Shown: piece by piece, positions 17,403-28,071 of the stretch
How positions within the stretch are numbered: the first letter of the stretch is position 1
Layout of the letters: the number at the start of each line of letters is the position of its first letter
Source: Lachnospiraceae bacterium
GTDB taxonomy: Bacteria > Bacillota > Clostridia > Lachnospirales > Lachnospiraceae
NCBI GenBank assembly: GCA_021153185.1
Contig: JAGKTY010000024.1
Location: forward strand, 1-58,374
Direction: 5' to 3'
Length of the DNA stretch: 58,374 bases
Notes under the pieces: generated by a model
What the model was told of the DNA's origin: nothing
What the model saw: only the letters and a program-made list of their open reading frames with translations
The model's database searches: none
Made by a program: the position numbers and the translations under genes

Positions 17403-17442
17403 GAAAATAAAAGGGACACTCCTTACGACAAAGAAGTGTCCC
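17403..17442 (-). terminator. Rho-independent terminator (minus strand)
   Basis: Read on the minus strand, GGGACACT (17442-17435) pairs with AGTGTCCC (17420-17413), followed by TTTTATTT. It starts two bases after the stop codon of the flagellar cap-like gene. Confidence 0.75.
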
Positions 17443-17444
17443 TC

Positions 17445-18758
17445 CTAGCAGCGGAAGTTAAACAGCATACCGCTATATTCGCTTGCGGCATATGGCGCCG
17501 GGAAGTTGCGCTGTGGCGCCGGGTGTTTGTAGGCGACTACGGTGCGGTTGACATAGCGCATTGGATTGAGCGAAATCTCGTCTGTCTTTCGGAGCAGCGA
17601 GCCCGCAAACTGTTTGAGATCCTGAAGCGGTTCTGTGATGTCGTCTGCAATCGCAACCTGATCGAGCTTGCCTGAATCAATCGCAAAGGTGCCATCCTCG
17701 CTTCGCGTAATACCCATATAGGAAAGCTGATCGGCGTAGGCGGCTGAAAGCCGGTTCGTTTCGGCGGCAAGGACGCGTCCTTTGGTGCCGGTCGTGTCAG
17801 AAGCGGTGGCGCTTTTCAAAAAATCGTTGTAGCCGCTTAGCAACGTGCCAATGTTTTCCTTTAGTGACTCATGACTTGCCTTGAGACCGATATGTGCCAC
17901 ATCATCTTCGTTGATGCTGACGCCGTTTAGCGTCACTTCATATGTTTTGTCGAGTGTGAAATGGTTGCTGTAGGCAGTCCGCTCTACGCCATCCACGGTG
18001 AAAACAGCGTTACCCGGATAGCGGGCGACCTCACCGATGCCGAGGTAATCTACCACACCGCTCGTTTTGCTCGTATCGTTATCCGAAAGAACAAAGGTAG
18101 GACTTCCGTCTTCGTTGGCACCTGTGCTAAGGCCGGTAAGCTTAAGGCTCGTTTGTCCCTTGTCGTTTGTAATTACTTCTGCGCTGACACCGATGTTGGC
18201 TCCGTTTACAAGGCGTGCAAGTCTGTTCTGCAAGTCACTGTTGGTGTCGGAGTTGCTGATACCAAATTGGAATTCATAGCTGAGCCCTCTGATGGATAAG
18301 TCCATAGAGTAGGTATCGGCCTTTAGTCCCACGTAGGAATCCGGAATTAAAAACTTGCCCATATTGACCTGCGGGCTCGCAAGCTCTTTGACGGCGATAT
18401 CAACCTCCGGTGCAAAAGGCGCAGCTGCGTCATCTGCAATATAGGTGGCAGATGCAAGCGCATCGTTGGAAGAGTAAGCAGCCTTCTTGCTAAGGAGTGC
18501 ATCCTCATCCATGGAGCCGAGCGACATAATGGTATTGTGAAGACCACGTGCGTTCTCCTTGAGGGAGATGGCATAATTCTTGGCTTCATCTGTATTATTC
18601 AGCAAAAAGAGTGGTGACTGTTTGTTGAGCTTGACGATGCTGTTGTAGATACCCTTCAGTTCACTCTTCTTATGGGTGTCCAGGGAAGAAGAACGTGGAG
18701 CATAGCTCGTCATGTAATGATTATAGACTTGATTGAGTGCATCAAAATTGATTGCCAT
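17445..18758 (-). CDS. FliD-like flagellar filament cap/hook-associated protein
   Basis: This 437-residue secreted-type protein has no signal peptide, as expected for flagellar type III export. The C-terminal half reads like FliD/HAP2: ENIGTLLSGYNDFLKSA near 292-308, then LAAETNRLSAAYADQLSYMGITRSEDGTFAID near 325-356. The middle (YEFQFGISNSDT, DYLGIG) resembles hook/cap D2-D3 sequences. The N-terminal 120 residues do not match a standard FliD start, and it is shorter than many cap proteins, so it may be a specialised FliD paralog. It is transcribed alone, with its own terminator, next to the glycosylation island; this supports flagellin or filament protein as the glycan acceptor. Ribosome site GGAGGAAAGGAGG is unusually strong. 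Confidence 0.75.
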   Translation of the reverse strand: MAINFDALNQVYNHYMTSYAPRSSSLDTHKKSELKGIYNSIVKLNKQSPLFLLNNTDEAKNYAISLKENARGLHNTIMSLGSMDEDALLSKKAAYSSNDALASATYIADDAAAPFAPEVDIAVKELASPQVNMGKFLIPDSYVGLKADTYSMDLSIRGLSYEFQFGISNSDTNSDLQNRLARLVNGANIGVSAEVITNDKGQTSLKLTGLSTGANEDGSPTFVLSDNDTSKTSGVVDYLGIGEVARYPGNAVFTVDGVERTAYSNHFTLDKTYEVTLNGVSINEDDVAHIGLKASHESLKENIGTLLSGYNDFLKSATASDTTGTKGRVLAAETNRLSAAYADQLSYMGITRSEDGTFAIDSGKLDQVAIADDITEPLQDLKQFAGSLLRKTDEISLNPMRYVNRTVVAYKHPAPQRNFPAPYAASEYSGMLFNFRC

Positions 18759-19007
18759 AACTGCTCCTCCTTTCCTCCATGAATCCGGTCACAGTTGTCT
18801 GCAGAAAGACGACTTGTCATATATCGTCTGAACCATTATAATATAGAAGACAATCCGTTGTCTTACAAGCTGGTTATACACTTTTATAGTACCTCACCTT
18901 TAGACAAAAAGCAATAGTGTTACTACATATATATAGGAAAAAACTCGATTTTTGCATGAGAATTACATGAAAATCCGAAAAAAGCCGTATTTTTTTGAAA
19001 AAATCAA
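18759..19007. other. Intergenic region with inverted repeat between divergent genes
   Basis: About 380 bases separate the FliD-like start from rpmG. For the minus strand, TATAAT with an AAGACA-like -35 at 18 bases is visible, and a perfect palindrome AAGACAA-N4-TTGTCTT at 18847-18864 covers that -35. A GACGATAT (minus strand, 18828-18821) resembles a sigma-28 -10, but no TAAA stands 15 bases upstream. The rest holds A/T-rich tracts with no gene seen; the rpmG promoter follows at 19008. Confidence 0.5.
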
Positions 19008-19036
19008 TTGACGGGGCAGGTTCGCTATGCTATATT
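19008..19036 (+). promoter_or_regulatory. Sigma-A promoter of the rpmG-secE-nusG operon
   Basis: TTGACG at 19008-19013, a 17-base spacer, and TATATT at 19031-19036. It gives a leader of about 95 bases before rpmG. Confidence 0.8.
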
Positions 19037-19137
19037 AGTGAGGCGAGATAAGATTTTAGGTCTTTTTTTTATGCCCAAAATTAGGGTATCAGACTGAAGA
19101 ATACACAAACAAGCAAATTTACGTGGAGGTAGCTATA

Positions 19138-19287
19138 ATGCGTACAAAGATTACATTAGCATGTACAGAATGCAAGAATCGTAACTACAACATGACAAAG
19201 GAAAAGAAATTACATCCTGACAGAATGGAAACAAAGAAATATTGTAAATTCTGTAAGACTCACACATTACACAAAGAAACCAAATAA
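19138..19287 (+). CDS. rpmG: 50S ribosomal protein L33
   Basis: This 49-residue zinc-ribbon protein begins MRTKITLACTEC and has paired cysteines at C9/C12 and C36/C39, so it is the zinc-binding (C+) form of L33. It sits in the E-site region of the large subunit. The start ATG 19138 follows GTGGAGGT. It is the first gene of the rpmG-secE-nusG-rplK-rplA series, as usual in Clostridia, with secE 27 bases downstream. Confidence 0.95.
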   Translation: MRTKITLACTECKNRNYNMTKEKKLHPDRMETKKYCKFCKTHTLHKETK

Positions 19288-19314
19288 TCACTGCAAGGTA
19301 AGCGAGGATAAGTT

Positions 19315-19521
19315 ATGAGTGAAGAAAAGAAACCAGTTGGAACTCGTATCAGTGGATTTTGGAAAGGGTTGAAATCAGAATTCCATAAGATTTCATGGCC
19401 GGACAAAACGACAGTTGGAAAACAGGCGATTGCAGTTACTATCATTTCCATCATTCTCGGTGCAATCATTGCACTTCTCGACATGGGAATCCAGTATGGT
19501 GTAAATTGGTTATCAATGTAA
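19315..19521 (+). CDS. secE: Protein translocase subunit SecE
   Basis: This 68-residue protein has the short Gram-positive SecE form. A cytoplasmic amphipathic part contains FWKGLKSEFHKISWPD near 15-30, followed by one membrane segment (about 42-64). It stabilises SecY in the translocon. It lies between rpmG and nusG, the classic order, and nusG starts 14 bases after its stop. Confidence 0.95.
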   Translation: MSEEKKPVGTRISGFWKGLKSEFHKISWPDKTTVGKQAIAVTIISIILGAIIALLDMGIQYGVNWLSM

Positions 19522-19535
19522 GGTGAGGGCGTAAC

Positions 19536-20054
19536 ATGGCAGAAGCAAATTGGTATGTAGTTCATACGTATTCAGGGTATGAGAATAAAGTAAAAGCCAA
19601 TATTGAGAAGACCATTATTAATCGTCACCTTGAGGAAGAAATCTTGGAAGTAAGAGTTCCGATGCAAGATTCTGTTGAGGTGAAGAACGGCACTAAGAAA
19701 ACTGTTTCAAAGAAAATGTTTCCGGGCTATGTTCTGATCAATATGGTAATGAATGATGATACTTGGTACGTTGTTCGTAATACGCGAGGCGTTACAGGCT
19801 TCGTAGGACCGGGAAGCAAACCGGTACCACTCACAGAAGCAGAGATGAAACCACTTGGTATTCGTTCAGAAAACGTTTCTGTTGATTTTGGCGAGGGCGA
19901 TATGATTGTCGTTGTCGCAGGCGTTTGGAAAGACACGGTTGGTCTTGTCAGACGTATGGACTTTGGCAAACAGACAGCAACCATTAATGTTGAGATGTTC
20001 GGCCGTGAGACACCGGTTGAAATTGATTTTGCAGAAGTTCGCAAGATGAACTAA
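19536..20054 (+). CDS. nusG: Transcription elongation/antitermination factor NusG
   Basis: This 172-residue protein has the N-terminal NGN domain (WYVVHTYSGYENKVKANIE near 6-24; PGYVLINM near 63-70; a VVRNTRGVTGFVG block near 78-90) and a C-terminal KOW domain (DMIVVVAGVWKDTVGLVRRMD near 121-141). It binds RNA polymerase and modulates pausing and Rho action. Length is normal. An L1-type leader and rplK follow. Confidence 0.95.
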   Translation: MAEANWYVVHTYSGYENKVKANIEKTIINRHLEEEILEVRVPMQDSVEVKNGTKKTVSKKMFPGYVLINMVMNDDTWYVVRNTRGVTGFVGPGSKPVPLTEAEMKPLGIRSENVSVDFGEGDMIVVVAGVWKDTVGLVRRMDFGKQTATINVEMFGRETPVEIDFAEVRKMN

Positions 20055-20108
20055 ATGAGATTGGTGCATATAGGCGTTGCCTATTCGCATAGAGGTTCTT
20101 TCGGAACC

Positions 20109-20136
20109 GTGGGAGGGATTATCCCGCCACTACCAC
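20109..20136 (+). promoter_or_regulatory. L1-binding leader element upstream of rplK (copy 1)
   Basis: A 28-base segment starts GTGGGAGGG and ends CTACCAC; GTGG pairs with CCAC and GGGA with TCCC. The strands resemble the base of the L1 stalk of 23S rRNA (GUGGGAGG ... UACCAC), so it is a probable mRNA mimic bound by L1 for feedback control of the rplKA transcript. A nearly identical copy sits before rplA (20639-20666), differing at two bases in the loop region. Confidence 0.7.
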
Positions 20137-20157
20137 ATTTTATTAGGAGGTGCCAAA

Positions 20158-20583
20158 ATGGCAAAGAAAGTAGAAGGATACATTAAGTTACAGATCCCTG
20201 CTGGTAAAGCTACACCAGCACCACCAGTTGGACCGGCACTTGGTCAGCATGGTGTTAACATCGTTGAATTTACAAAACAGTTCAACGCAAAAACAGCAGA
20301 TCAGGGTGACATGATCATCCCTGTTGTTATCACAGTATATGCAGATAGAAGTTTCAGTTTCGTTACAAAAACTCCACCTGCTGCAGTTCTTCTTAAGAAA
20401 GCTTGTAAGATTCAGTCAGGATCAGCAACACCAAACAAAACAAAAGTTGCTAAGATTTCAAAAGCAGAAGTTCAGAAAATCGCTGAGCTCAAAATGCCTG
20501 ACTTAAACGCAGCTTCTTTAGAGGCAGCAATGAGCATGATTGCCGGTACTGCAAGAAGTATGGGTATCACTGTTGAGGATTAA
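20158..20583 (+). CDS. rplK: 50S ribosomal protein L11
   Basis: This 141-residue protein binds the GTPase centre of 23S rRNA together with the L10-L12 stalk. It has the N-terminal KLQIPAGKATPAPPVGPALG block near 9-28 and the C-terminal rRNA-binding domain ending GTARSMGITVED. The true start is ATG 20158 (MAKKVEGY), preceded by TAGGAGGTG at 8 bases; the reading frame is open further upstream, but that part lies in the leader. The L1 leader element ends 22 bases before the start. Confidence 0.95.
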   Translation: MAKKVEGYIKLQIPAGKATPAPPVGPALGQHGVNIVEFTKQFNAKTADQGDMIIPVVITVYADRSFSFVTKTPPAAVLLKKACKIQSGSATPNKTKVAKISKAEVQKIAELKMPDLNAASLEAAMSMIAGTARSMGITVED

Positions 20584-20638
20584 TCCATTTTTGAATTGAT
20601 GCGTGTAACCGGTAATGGTTACAGAAACAGCAATATTA

Positions 20639-20666
20639 GTGGGAGGGAATTTCCCGCCACTACCAC
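20639..20666 (+). promoter_or_regulatory. L1-binding leader element upstream of rplA (copy 2)
   Basis: Same 28-base element as at 20109-20136 with two base differences in the loop, ending just before the rplA ribosome binding site. Its position lets L1 binding block rplA translation directly. Confidence 0.7.
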
Positions 20667-20682
20667 TAGGAGGTAAATGATA

Positions 20683-21372
20683 ATGAAACATGGAAAGAAA
20701 TATGTAGAGGCTGCTAAGAACATTGACCGCGCAGTACTCTATGAAGCAGAAGAAGCAGTAGCACTTGCTAAAAAATCAGCAGTTGCTAAATTTGATGAGA
20801 CAATCGAAGTTCATATCAGAACCGGTTGTGACGGACGTCACGCAGATCAGCAGATCCGTGGTGCCGTAGTATTACCAAACGGAACAGGTAAAACAGTTAG
20901 AGTTTTGGTTTTCGCAAAAGGCGATAAAGTTGCAGAGGCTGAAGCAGCCGGAGCAGATTACGTAGGCGGAGATGAGCTCATTCCAAAGATCCAGAACGAT
21001 GGATGGCTTGACTTCGACGTAGTAGTAGCAACTCCTGACATGATGGGTGTTGTTGGTCGTCTTGGTAAAGTATTAGGACCAAAAGGTTTAATGCCAAACC
21101 CAAAAGCAGGTACAGTTACAATGGACGTAACAAAAGCTGTTAACGATATCAAAGCCGGTAAAATCGAGTACAGACTTGACAAAGCAAATATCGTACACTG
21201 CCCAATCGGAAAAGCTTCTTTCACAGAAGAGCAGCTTACACAGAACTTTAATGCACTGATGGATGCTATCGTGAAAGCAAAACCAAGTACATTAAAAGGA
21301 CAGTATTTAAAGAGCATTTCACTTGCTCCTACAATGGGACCTGGTGTAAAAGTTAACACAGCAAAATACTAA
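20683..21372 (+). CDS. rplA: 50S ribosomal protein L1
   Basis: This 229-residue protein binds the L1 stalk of 23S rRNA and represses its own mRNA. It starts MKHGKKYVEA and carries the conserved GRLGKVLGPKGLMPNPKAGTV (near 124-144). Of two ATGs six bases apart, 20683 is 9 bases from AGGAGG and is the better start; 20677 is only 3 bases away. A strong terminator follows at 21387, so in this genome rplKA is cut off from rplJL. Confidence 0.95.
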   Translation: MKHGKKYVEAAKNIDRAVLYEAEEAVALAKKSAVAKFDETIEVHIRTGCDGRHADQQIRGAVVLPNGTGKTVRVLVFAKGDKVAEAEAAGADYVGGDELIPKIQNDGWLDFDVVVATPDMMGVVGRLGKVLGPKGLMPNPKAGTVTMDVTKAVNDIKAGKIEYRLDKANIVHCPIGKASFTEEQLTQNFNALMDAIVKAKPSTLKGQYLKSISLAPTMGPGVKVNTAKY

Positions 21373-21386
21373 TTCAAATAGGAATC

Positions 21387-21415
21387 GCCCTCGGCTTTGG
21401 CCGGGGGCTTTTTAT
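21387..21415 (+). terminator. Rho-independent terminator after rplA
   Basis: GCCCTCGGC at 21387-21395 pairs with GCCGGGGGC at 21400-21408 (one T-G wobble), followed by TTTTTATT. Confidence 0.9.
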
Positions 21416-21467
21416 TATGTCGGAGAGGGGAGAACATAAATGACTGGAACTTTCCTTGCTATTTCTT

Positions 21468-21473
21468 TATAAT
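21468..21473 (+). promoter_or_regulatory. Candidate -10 for the CapA-type gene
   Basis: TATAAT at 21468-21473 lies 56 bases before the TTG start; TGGAAC about 17 bases upstream is a weak -35. Confidence 0.4.
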
Positions 21474-21529
21474 AGGTGTGTAGTGTGAAAATAAAAAAGC
21501 AGATTGTAAAATAGAAATGAGGAAAACAG

Positions 21530-22879
21530 TTGAGCGGAAAAAGCAACCATTCTGACAGACAAAACAGAAGAAAGCGCAGAGCGAGAAAACGGCTCATTCT
21601 TTCGATAGAGGCACTTTGTATTGTGGCGCTTTTGATGGTGTTTTCGATTGTACTTTTGAAAGAACGTTCGCGGACGGATGAGCGGATGCAAACAGTGTCT
21701 ACACAGCAGACGGATGGTGAACGCTCTTTGGATGAGACGCAGCAAGGATCGGCGGACAATTCCGGCGAAACCGAGGATGGAACGGATCAGGATACTGGGC
21801 GCGGCGGCACTGCAGAAGAAGGCACGGATGAGAACAAAGACGATGTGGCGGCACAAAACATAGATAGCGATGAGACAGCCGGTGCAAAAGACGATGAACG
21901 ATCTGATGAAATAGAAGGAGACGGCATCGTCCATATGGCGTTTGCGGGTGATATCTGTTTTCATGACCCATATTCCAATATGGCAACATATGTGCAGCAC
22001 GGCAGTGATATCACGAAGTGTATATCTTCCGATTTGATGGAAGAGATGCATGCTGCTGATATTTTTATGGTAAATAATGAGTTTCCGTATAGCAATCGGG
22101 GCGTGCCGGTAGAAGGGAAAACGTATACGTTCCGGAGCAAACCTGAGAATGTCTCGATTTTACATGATATGGGTGTTGATATTGTCTCGCTGGCAAACAA
22201 CCATGCATATGACCACGGCGAGGTAGCACTTCTTGATACGTTTGAGGTGTTAAAAGAAGCGGGTGTTCCCTATGTCGGTGCAGGTCATAATATAGAAGAA
22301 GCGCGTGCGCCATACATATTTGACCGGGAGGGTGTGAAAATTGCCATCGTATCGGCAACGCAGATTGAACGCACGGACAATCCTGACACAAAGGGGGCTA
22401 CGGAAACGACGCCGGGGACATTTCGGTGCTGGGGAAATAAGCTGCAGGAACTGCTTGATGCGGCCCAAGATGCCAAAGCGCAGGCTGACGTTGTAATTGT
22501 CTATATACACTGGGGTACGGAAAATACGGATGTGCTTGACTGGGCACAGCTTGATCAGGCAAAGGCACTTGCGGGCGCAGGGGTGGACTTGATCGTGGGT
22601 GACCATCCGCACTGTCTGCAGGAAATCGGACAAATTAATGGCGTGCCGGTTATCTACAGCCTGGGCAATTATTGGTTTAATTCAAAGACGGTCGATACGG
22701 GACTTTTGAAAGTGGATGTCTCGAAAAACGGAATTGAACAGCTGCAGTTCGTGCCGGCTATTCAGGCGAACTGCACGACGACGATGGCAACAGGGCCGGA
22801 AAAGGAACGTATTTTAAACTACATGCGCTCTATTTCCAAAACCGTGACGCTCGATGAGAACGGTGTTGTGAAATATTAA
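21530..22879 (+). CDS. CapA-family (PgsA-type) metallophosphoesterase-like membrane protein
   Basis: This 449-residue protein has a basic N-terminus, one membrane segment (about 22-43), an acidic low-complexity linker (about 50-130) and an extracellular CapA-like domain from about 135. That domain has FAGDICFHD at 138-146, NNEFPYS, SLANNHAYDHG, then HWGTEN and GDHPHCLQ, the metal-binding Asp/Asn/His pattern of the calcineurin-like CapA fold. CapA proteins take part in poly-gamma-glutamate or capsule assembly. The start is TTG 21530, with GAGG about 8 bases upstream; no in-frame ATG lies near the conserved N-terminus. It sits alone between rplKA and rplJL, with a terminator on its left and the L10 promoter just after its stop. 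Confidence 0.85.
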   Translation: MSGKSNHSDRQNRRKRRARKRLILSIEALCIVALLMVFSIVLLKERSRTDERMQTVSTQQTDGERSLDETQQGSADNSGETEDGTDQDTGRGGTAEEGTDENKDDVAAQNIDSDETAGAKDDERSDEIEGDGIVHMAFAGDICFHDPYSNMATYVQHGSDITKCISSDLMEEMHAADIFMVNNEFPYSNRGVPVEGKTYTFRSKPENVSILHDMGVDIVSLANNHAYDHGEVALLDTFEVLKEAGVPYVGAGHNIEEARAPYIFDREGVKIAIVSATQIERTDNPDTKGATETTPGTFRCWGNKLQELLDAAQDAKAQADVVIVYIHWGTENTDVLDWAQLDQAKALAGAGVDLIVGDHPHCLQEIGQINGVPVIYSLGNYWFNSKTVDTGLLKVDVSKNGIEQLQFVPAIQANCTTTMATGPEKERILNYMRSISKTVTLDENGVVKY

Positions 22880-22888
22880 ATAAAATGC

Positions 22889-22917
22889 TTGACATGCATT
22901 TGACGATATGTTAATCT
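22889..22917 (+). promoter_or_regulatory. Sigma-A promoter of rplJL
   Basis: TTGACA at 22889-22894, a 17-base spacer and TAATCT at 22912-22917, immediately after the capA-type gene. Confidence 0.8.
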
Positions 22918-22923
22918 GTTTAA

Positions 22924-23045
22924 GGTCGTTATGACTATGCCGAAGACAGTAGGTGTGCCTGGCACGTAAGTGAATCGCCTACCGAGGAGAGAAAGAGTGA
23001 ATGTGACTTTTTGCCTTCCAGTCTTCTGGGAGGCTTTTCTATTTT
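22924..23045 (+). promoter_or_regulatory. Ribosomal protein L10 leader with attenuator hairpin
   Basis: The segment has the L10 leader hallmarks: CCGAAGACAGTAGGTG, then TAAGTGAATCGCCTACCGAGG, which pair to present the L10(L12)4 binding site. A terminator hairpin follows: GCCTTCCAG (23013-23021), a TCTT loop, CTGGGAGGC (23026-23034) and a TTTTCTATTTT run. Excess L10-L12 complex is expected to favour the terminator and reduce rplJL expression. Confidence 0.9.
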
Positions 23046-23089
23046 ATAGATACACTCCTATCGGCGAAAATCTATAAGGAGGTAGCACA

Positions 23090-23713
23090 ATGGCAAAAGT
23101 TGAGTTAAAACAGCCAATCGTTGAGGAAATTTCCGGATACGTAAAAGATGCGCAGAGCGTTGTATTAGTTGATTATCGTGGACTTACAGTAGCACAAGAT
23201 ACAGAGCTTCGTAAACAGCTTCGTGATGCAGGCGTTACTTACAAGGTTTACAAAAACACAATGCTTAATTTCGCATTCAAAGGAACTGATTTTGAGGGCT
23301 TAGCTCCATATCTTGAGGGACCTACAGCAGCAGCGTTCTGTTCTTCGGATGCAACAGCTCCTGCACGTGTTTTAGGAAAAGCAGCCAAATCAATGGATGC
23401 ACTCGAAATCAAAGGCGGTGTGGTTGACGGTGTTGTTTACGATGCAAAAGGAATCGCAGCAATCGCAAGCATTCCAAGCAGAGAAGAATTACTTTCCAAA
23501 TTACTTGGAAGTATCCAGTCACCTATCGCAAACTTCGCTCGTTGCATGAAGCAGTTAGCTGAAAAAGGCGGCGCTTCAGAGGCAGTAGCAGAAGAGGCAG
23601 CAGCTCCTACAGAGGAAGCTCCGGCAGCAGAAGCAGCAGAGGCTCCGGTAGAAGAGGCACCAGCAGTTGAGGCTCCTGCAGAGGAAGCTCCGGCTGAGAC
23701 ACCGGCTGAATAA
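23090..23713 (+). CDS. rplJ: 50S ribosomal protein L10 with extended C-terminal tail
   Basis: This 207-residue stalk-base protein anchors L7/L12 dimers to L11-bound 23S rRNA. The N-terminal rRNA-binding domain is typical (VVLVDYRGLTVAQDTELRK near 25-43; YKVYKNTML near 52-60). The L12-binding helix is expected near 150-170. The last about 40 residues are a low-complexity Ala/Glu/Pro tail made of repeated EEAPA-like units, longer than the usual 165-180 residue protein. AAGGAGGT precedes ATG 23090. It is controlled by the L10 leader. Confidence 0.95.
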   Translation: MAKVELKQPIVEEISGYVKDAQSVVLVDYRGLTVAQDTELRKQLRDAGVTYKVYKNTMLNFAFKGTDFEGLAPYLEGPTAAAFCSSDATAPARVLGKAAKSMDALEIKGGVVDGVVYDAKGIAAIASIPSREELLSKLLGSIQSPIANFARCMKQLAEKGGASEAVAEEAAAPTEEAPAAEAAEAPVEEAPAVEAPAEEAPAETPAE

Positions 23714-23752
23714 TCAGCAAACAACAATTAGATTTAAATGGAGGAAATAATA

Positions 23753-24085
23753 ATGGCAAAATTATCTACAGCAGAGATTATTGATGCAATCAAAGAGTTA
23801 ACAGTACTCGAGTTAAATGATTTAGTAAAAGCATGTGAAGAAGAGTTTGGCGTATCTGCAGCAGCAGGTGTAGTCGTAGCAGCAGCAGGCGGAGACGCAG
23901 CAGGTGCCGGCGAAGAGAAAGATGAGTTCGATGTAGAGCTTACAGAAGTTGGACCAAACAAAGTTAAAGTTATCAAAGTAGTTCGTGAGGCTACAGGTCT
24001 TGGTCTTAAGGAAGCAAAAGACGTAGTTGATGGCGCTCCTAAAGTATTAAAAGAGGTCGTTGTAACCTGGAAAAATATTTGTTGA
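23753..24085 (+). CDS. rplL: 50S ribosomal protein L7/L12, C-terminally truncated
   Basis: The 110-residue product matches L7/L12 through the N-terminal dimer domain (LSTAEIIDAIKELTVLELND), the Ala/Gly hinge and the conserved GLGLKEAKDVVDGAPKVLKE. It then ends in VVVTWKNIC instead of the usual helix and strand of about 20 residues (family pattern SKEEAEELKAKLEEAGAKV). None of the three frames after 24055 gives that ending, so a simple frameshift does not explain it. The missing part belongs to the factor-binding C-terminal domain. The stop overlaps the -35 of the rpoB promoter. Start ATG 23753 follows GGAGG; an ATG at 23738 lies upstream of that site. Confidence 0.85.
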   Translation: MAKLSTAEIIDAIKELTVLELNDLVKACEEEFGVSAAAGVVVAAAGGDAAGAGEEKDEFDVELTEVGPNKVKVIKVVREATGLGLKEAKDVVDGAPKVLKEVVVTWKNIC

Positions 24086-24110
24086 CTCAGATATGGATTT
24101 GTAGTAGAAT
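24082..24110 (+). promoter_or_regulatory. Sigma-A promoter of rpoBC
   Basis: TTGACT at 24082-24087, a 17-base spacer and TAGAAT at 24105-24110. The -35 overlaps the rplL stop codon. It lets rpoBC be expressed apart from rplJL. Confidence 0.65.
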
Positions 24111-24167
24111 GTATGTTGCACTATTGTGGTAAGGTGTGCCAAATATGAAGAACGGGGTGAAATGTCA

Positions 24168-28037
<3,870 letters not shown>

Positions 28038-28071
28038 GTAATGGATTCTATGTTTGGAAGGAGTACTAGAA

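Noticed and set aside
18821..18828. Sigma-28 promoter for the FliD-like gene
   Set aside because: GACGATAT fits a sigma-28 -10 in part, but no TAAA stands 15-16 bases upstream, so the call was not made.
20077..20157. N-terminal extension of L11
   Set aside because: This stretch is the L1-binding leader; the ribosome binding site points to ATG 20158.
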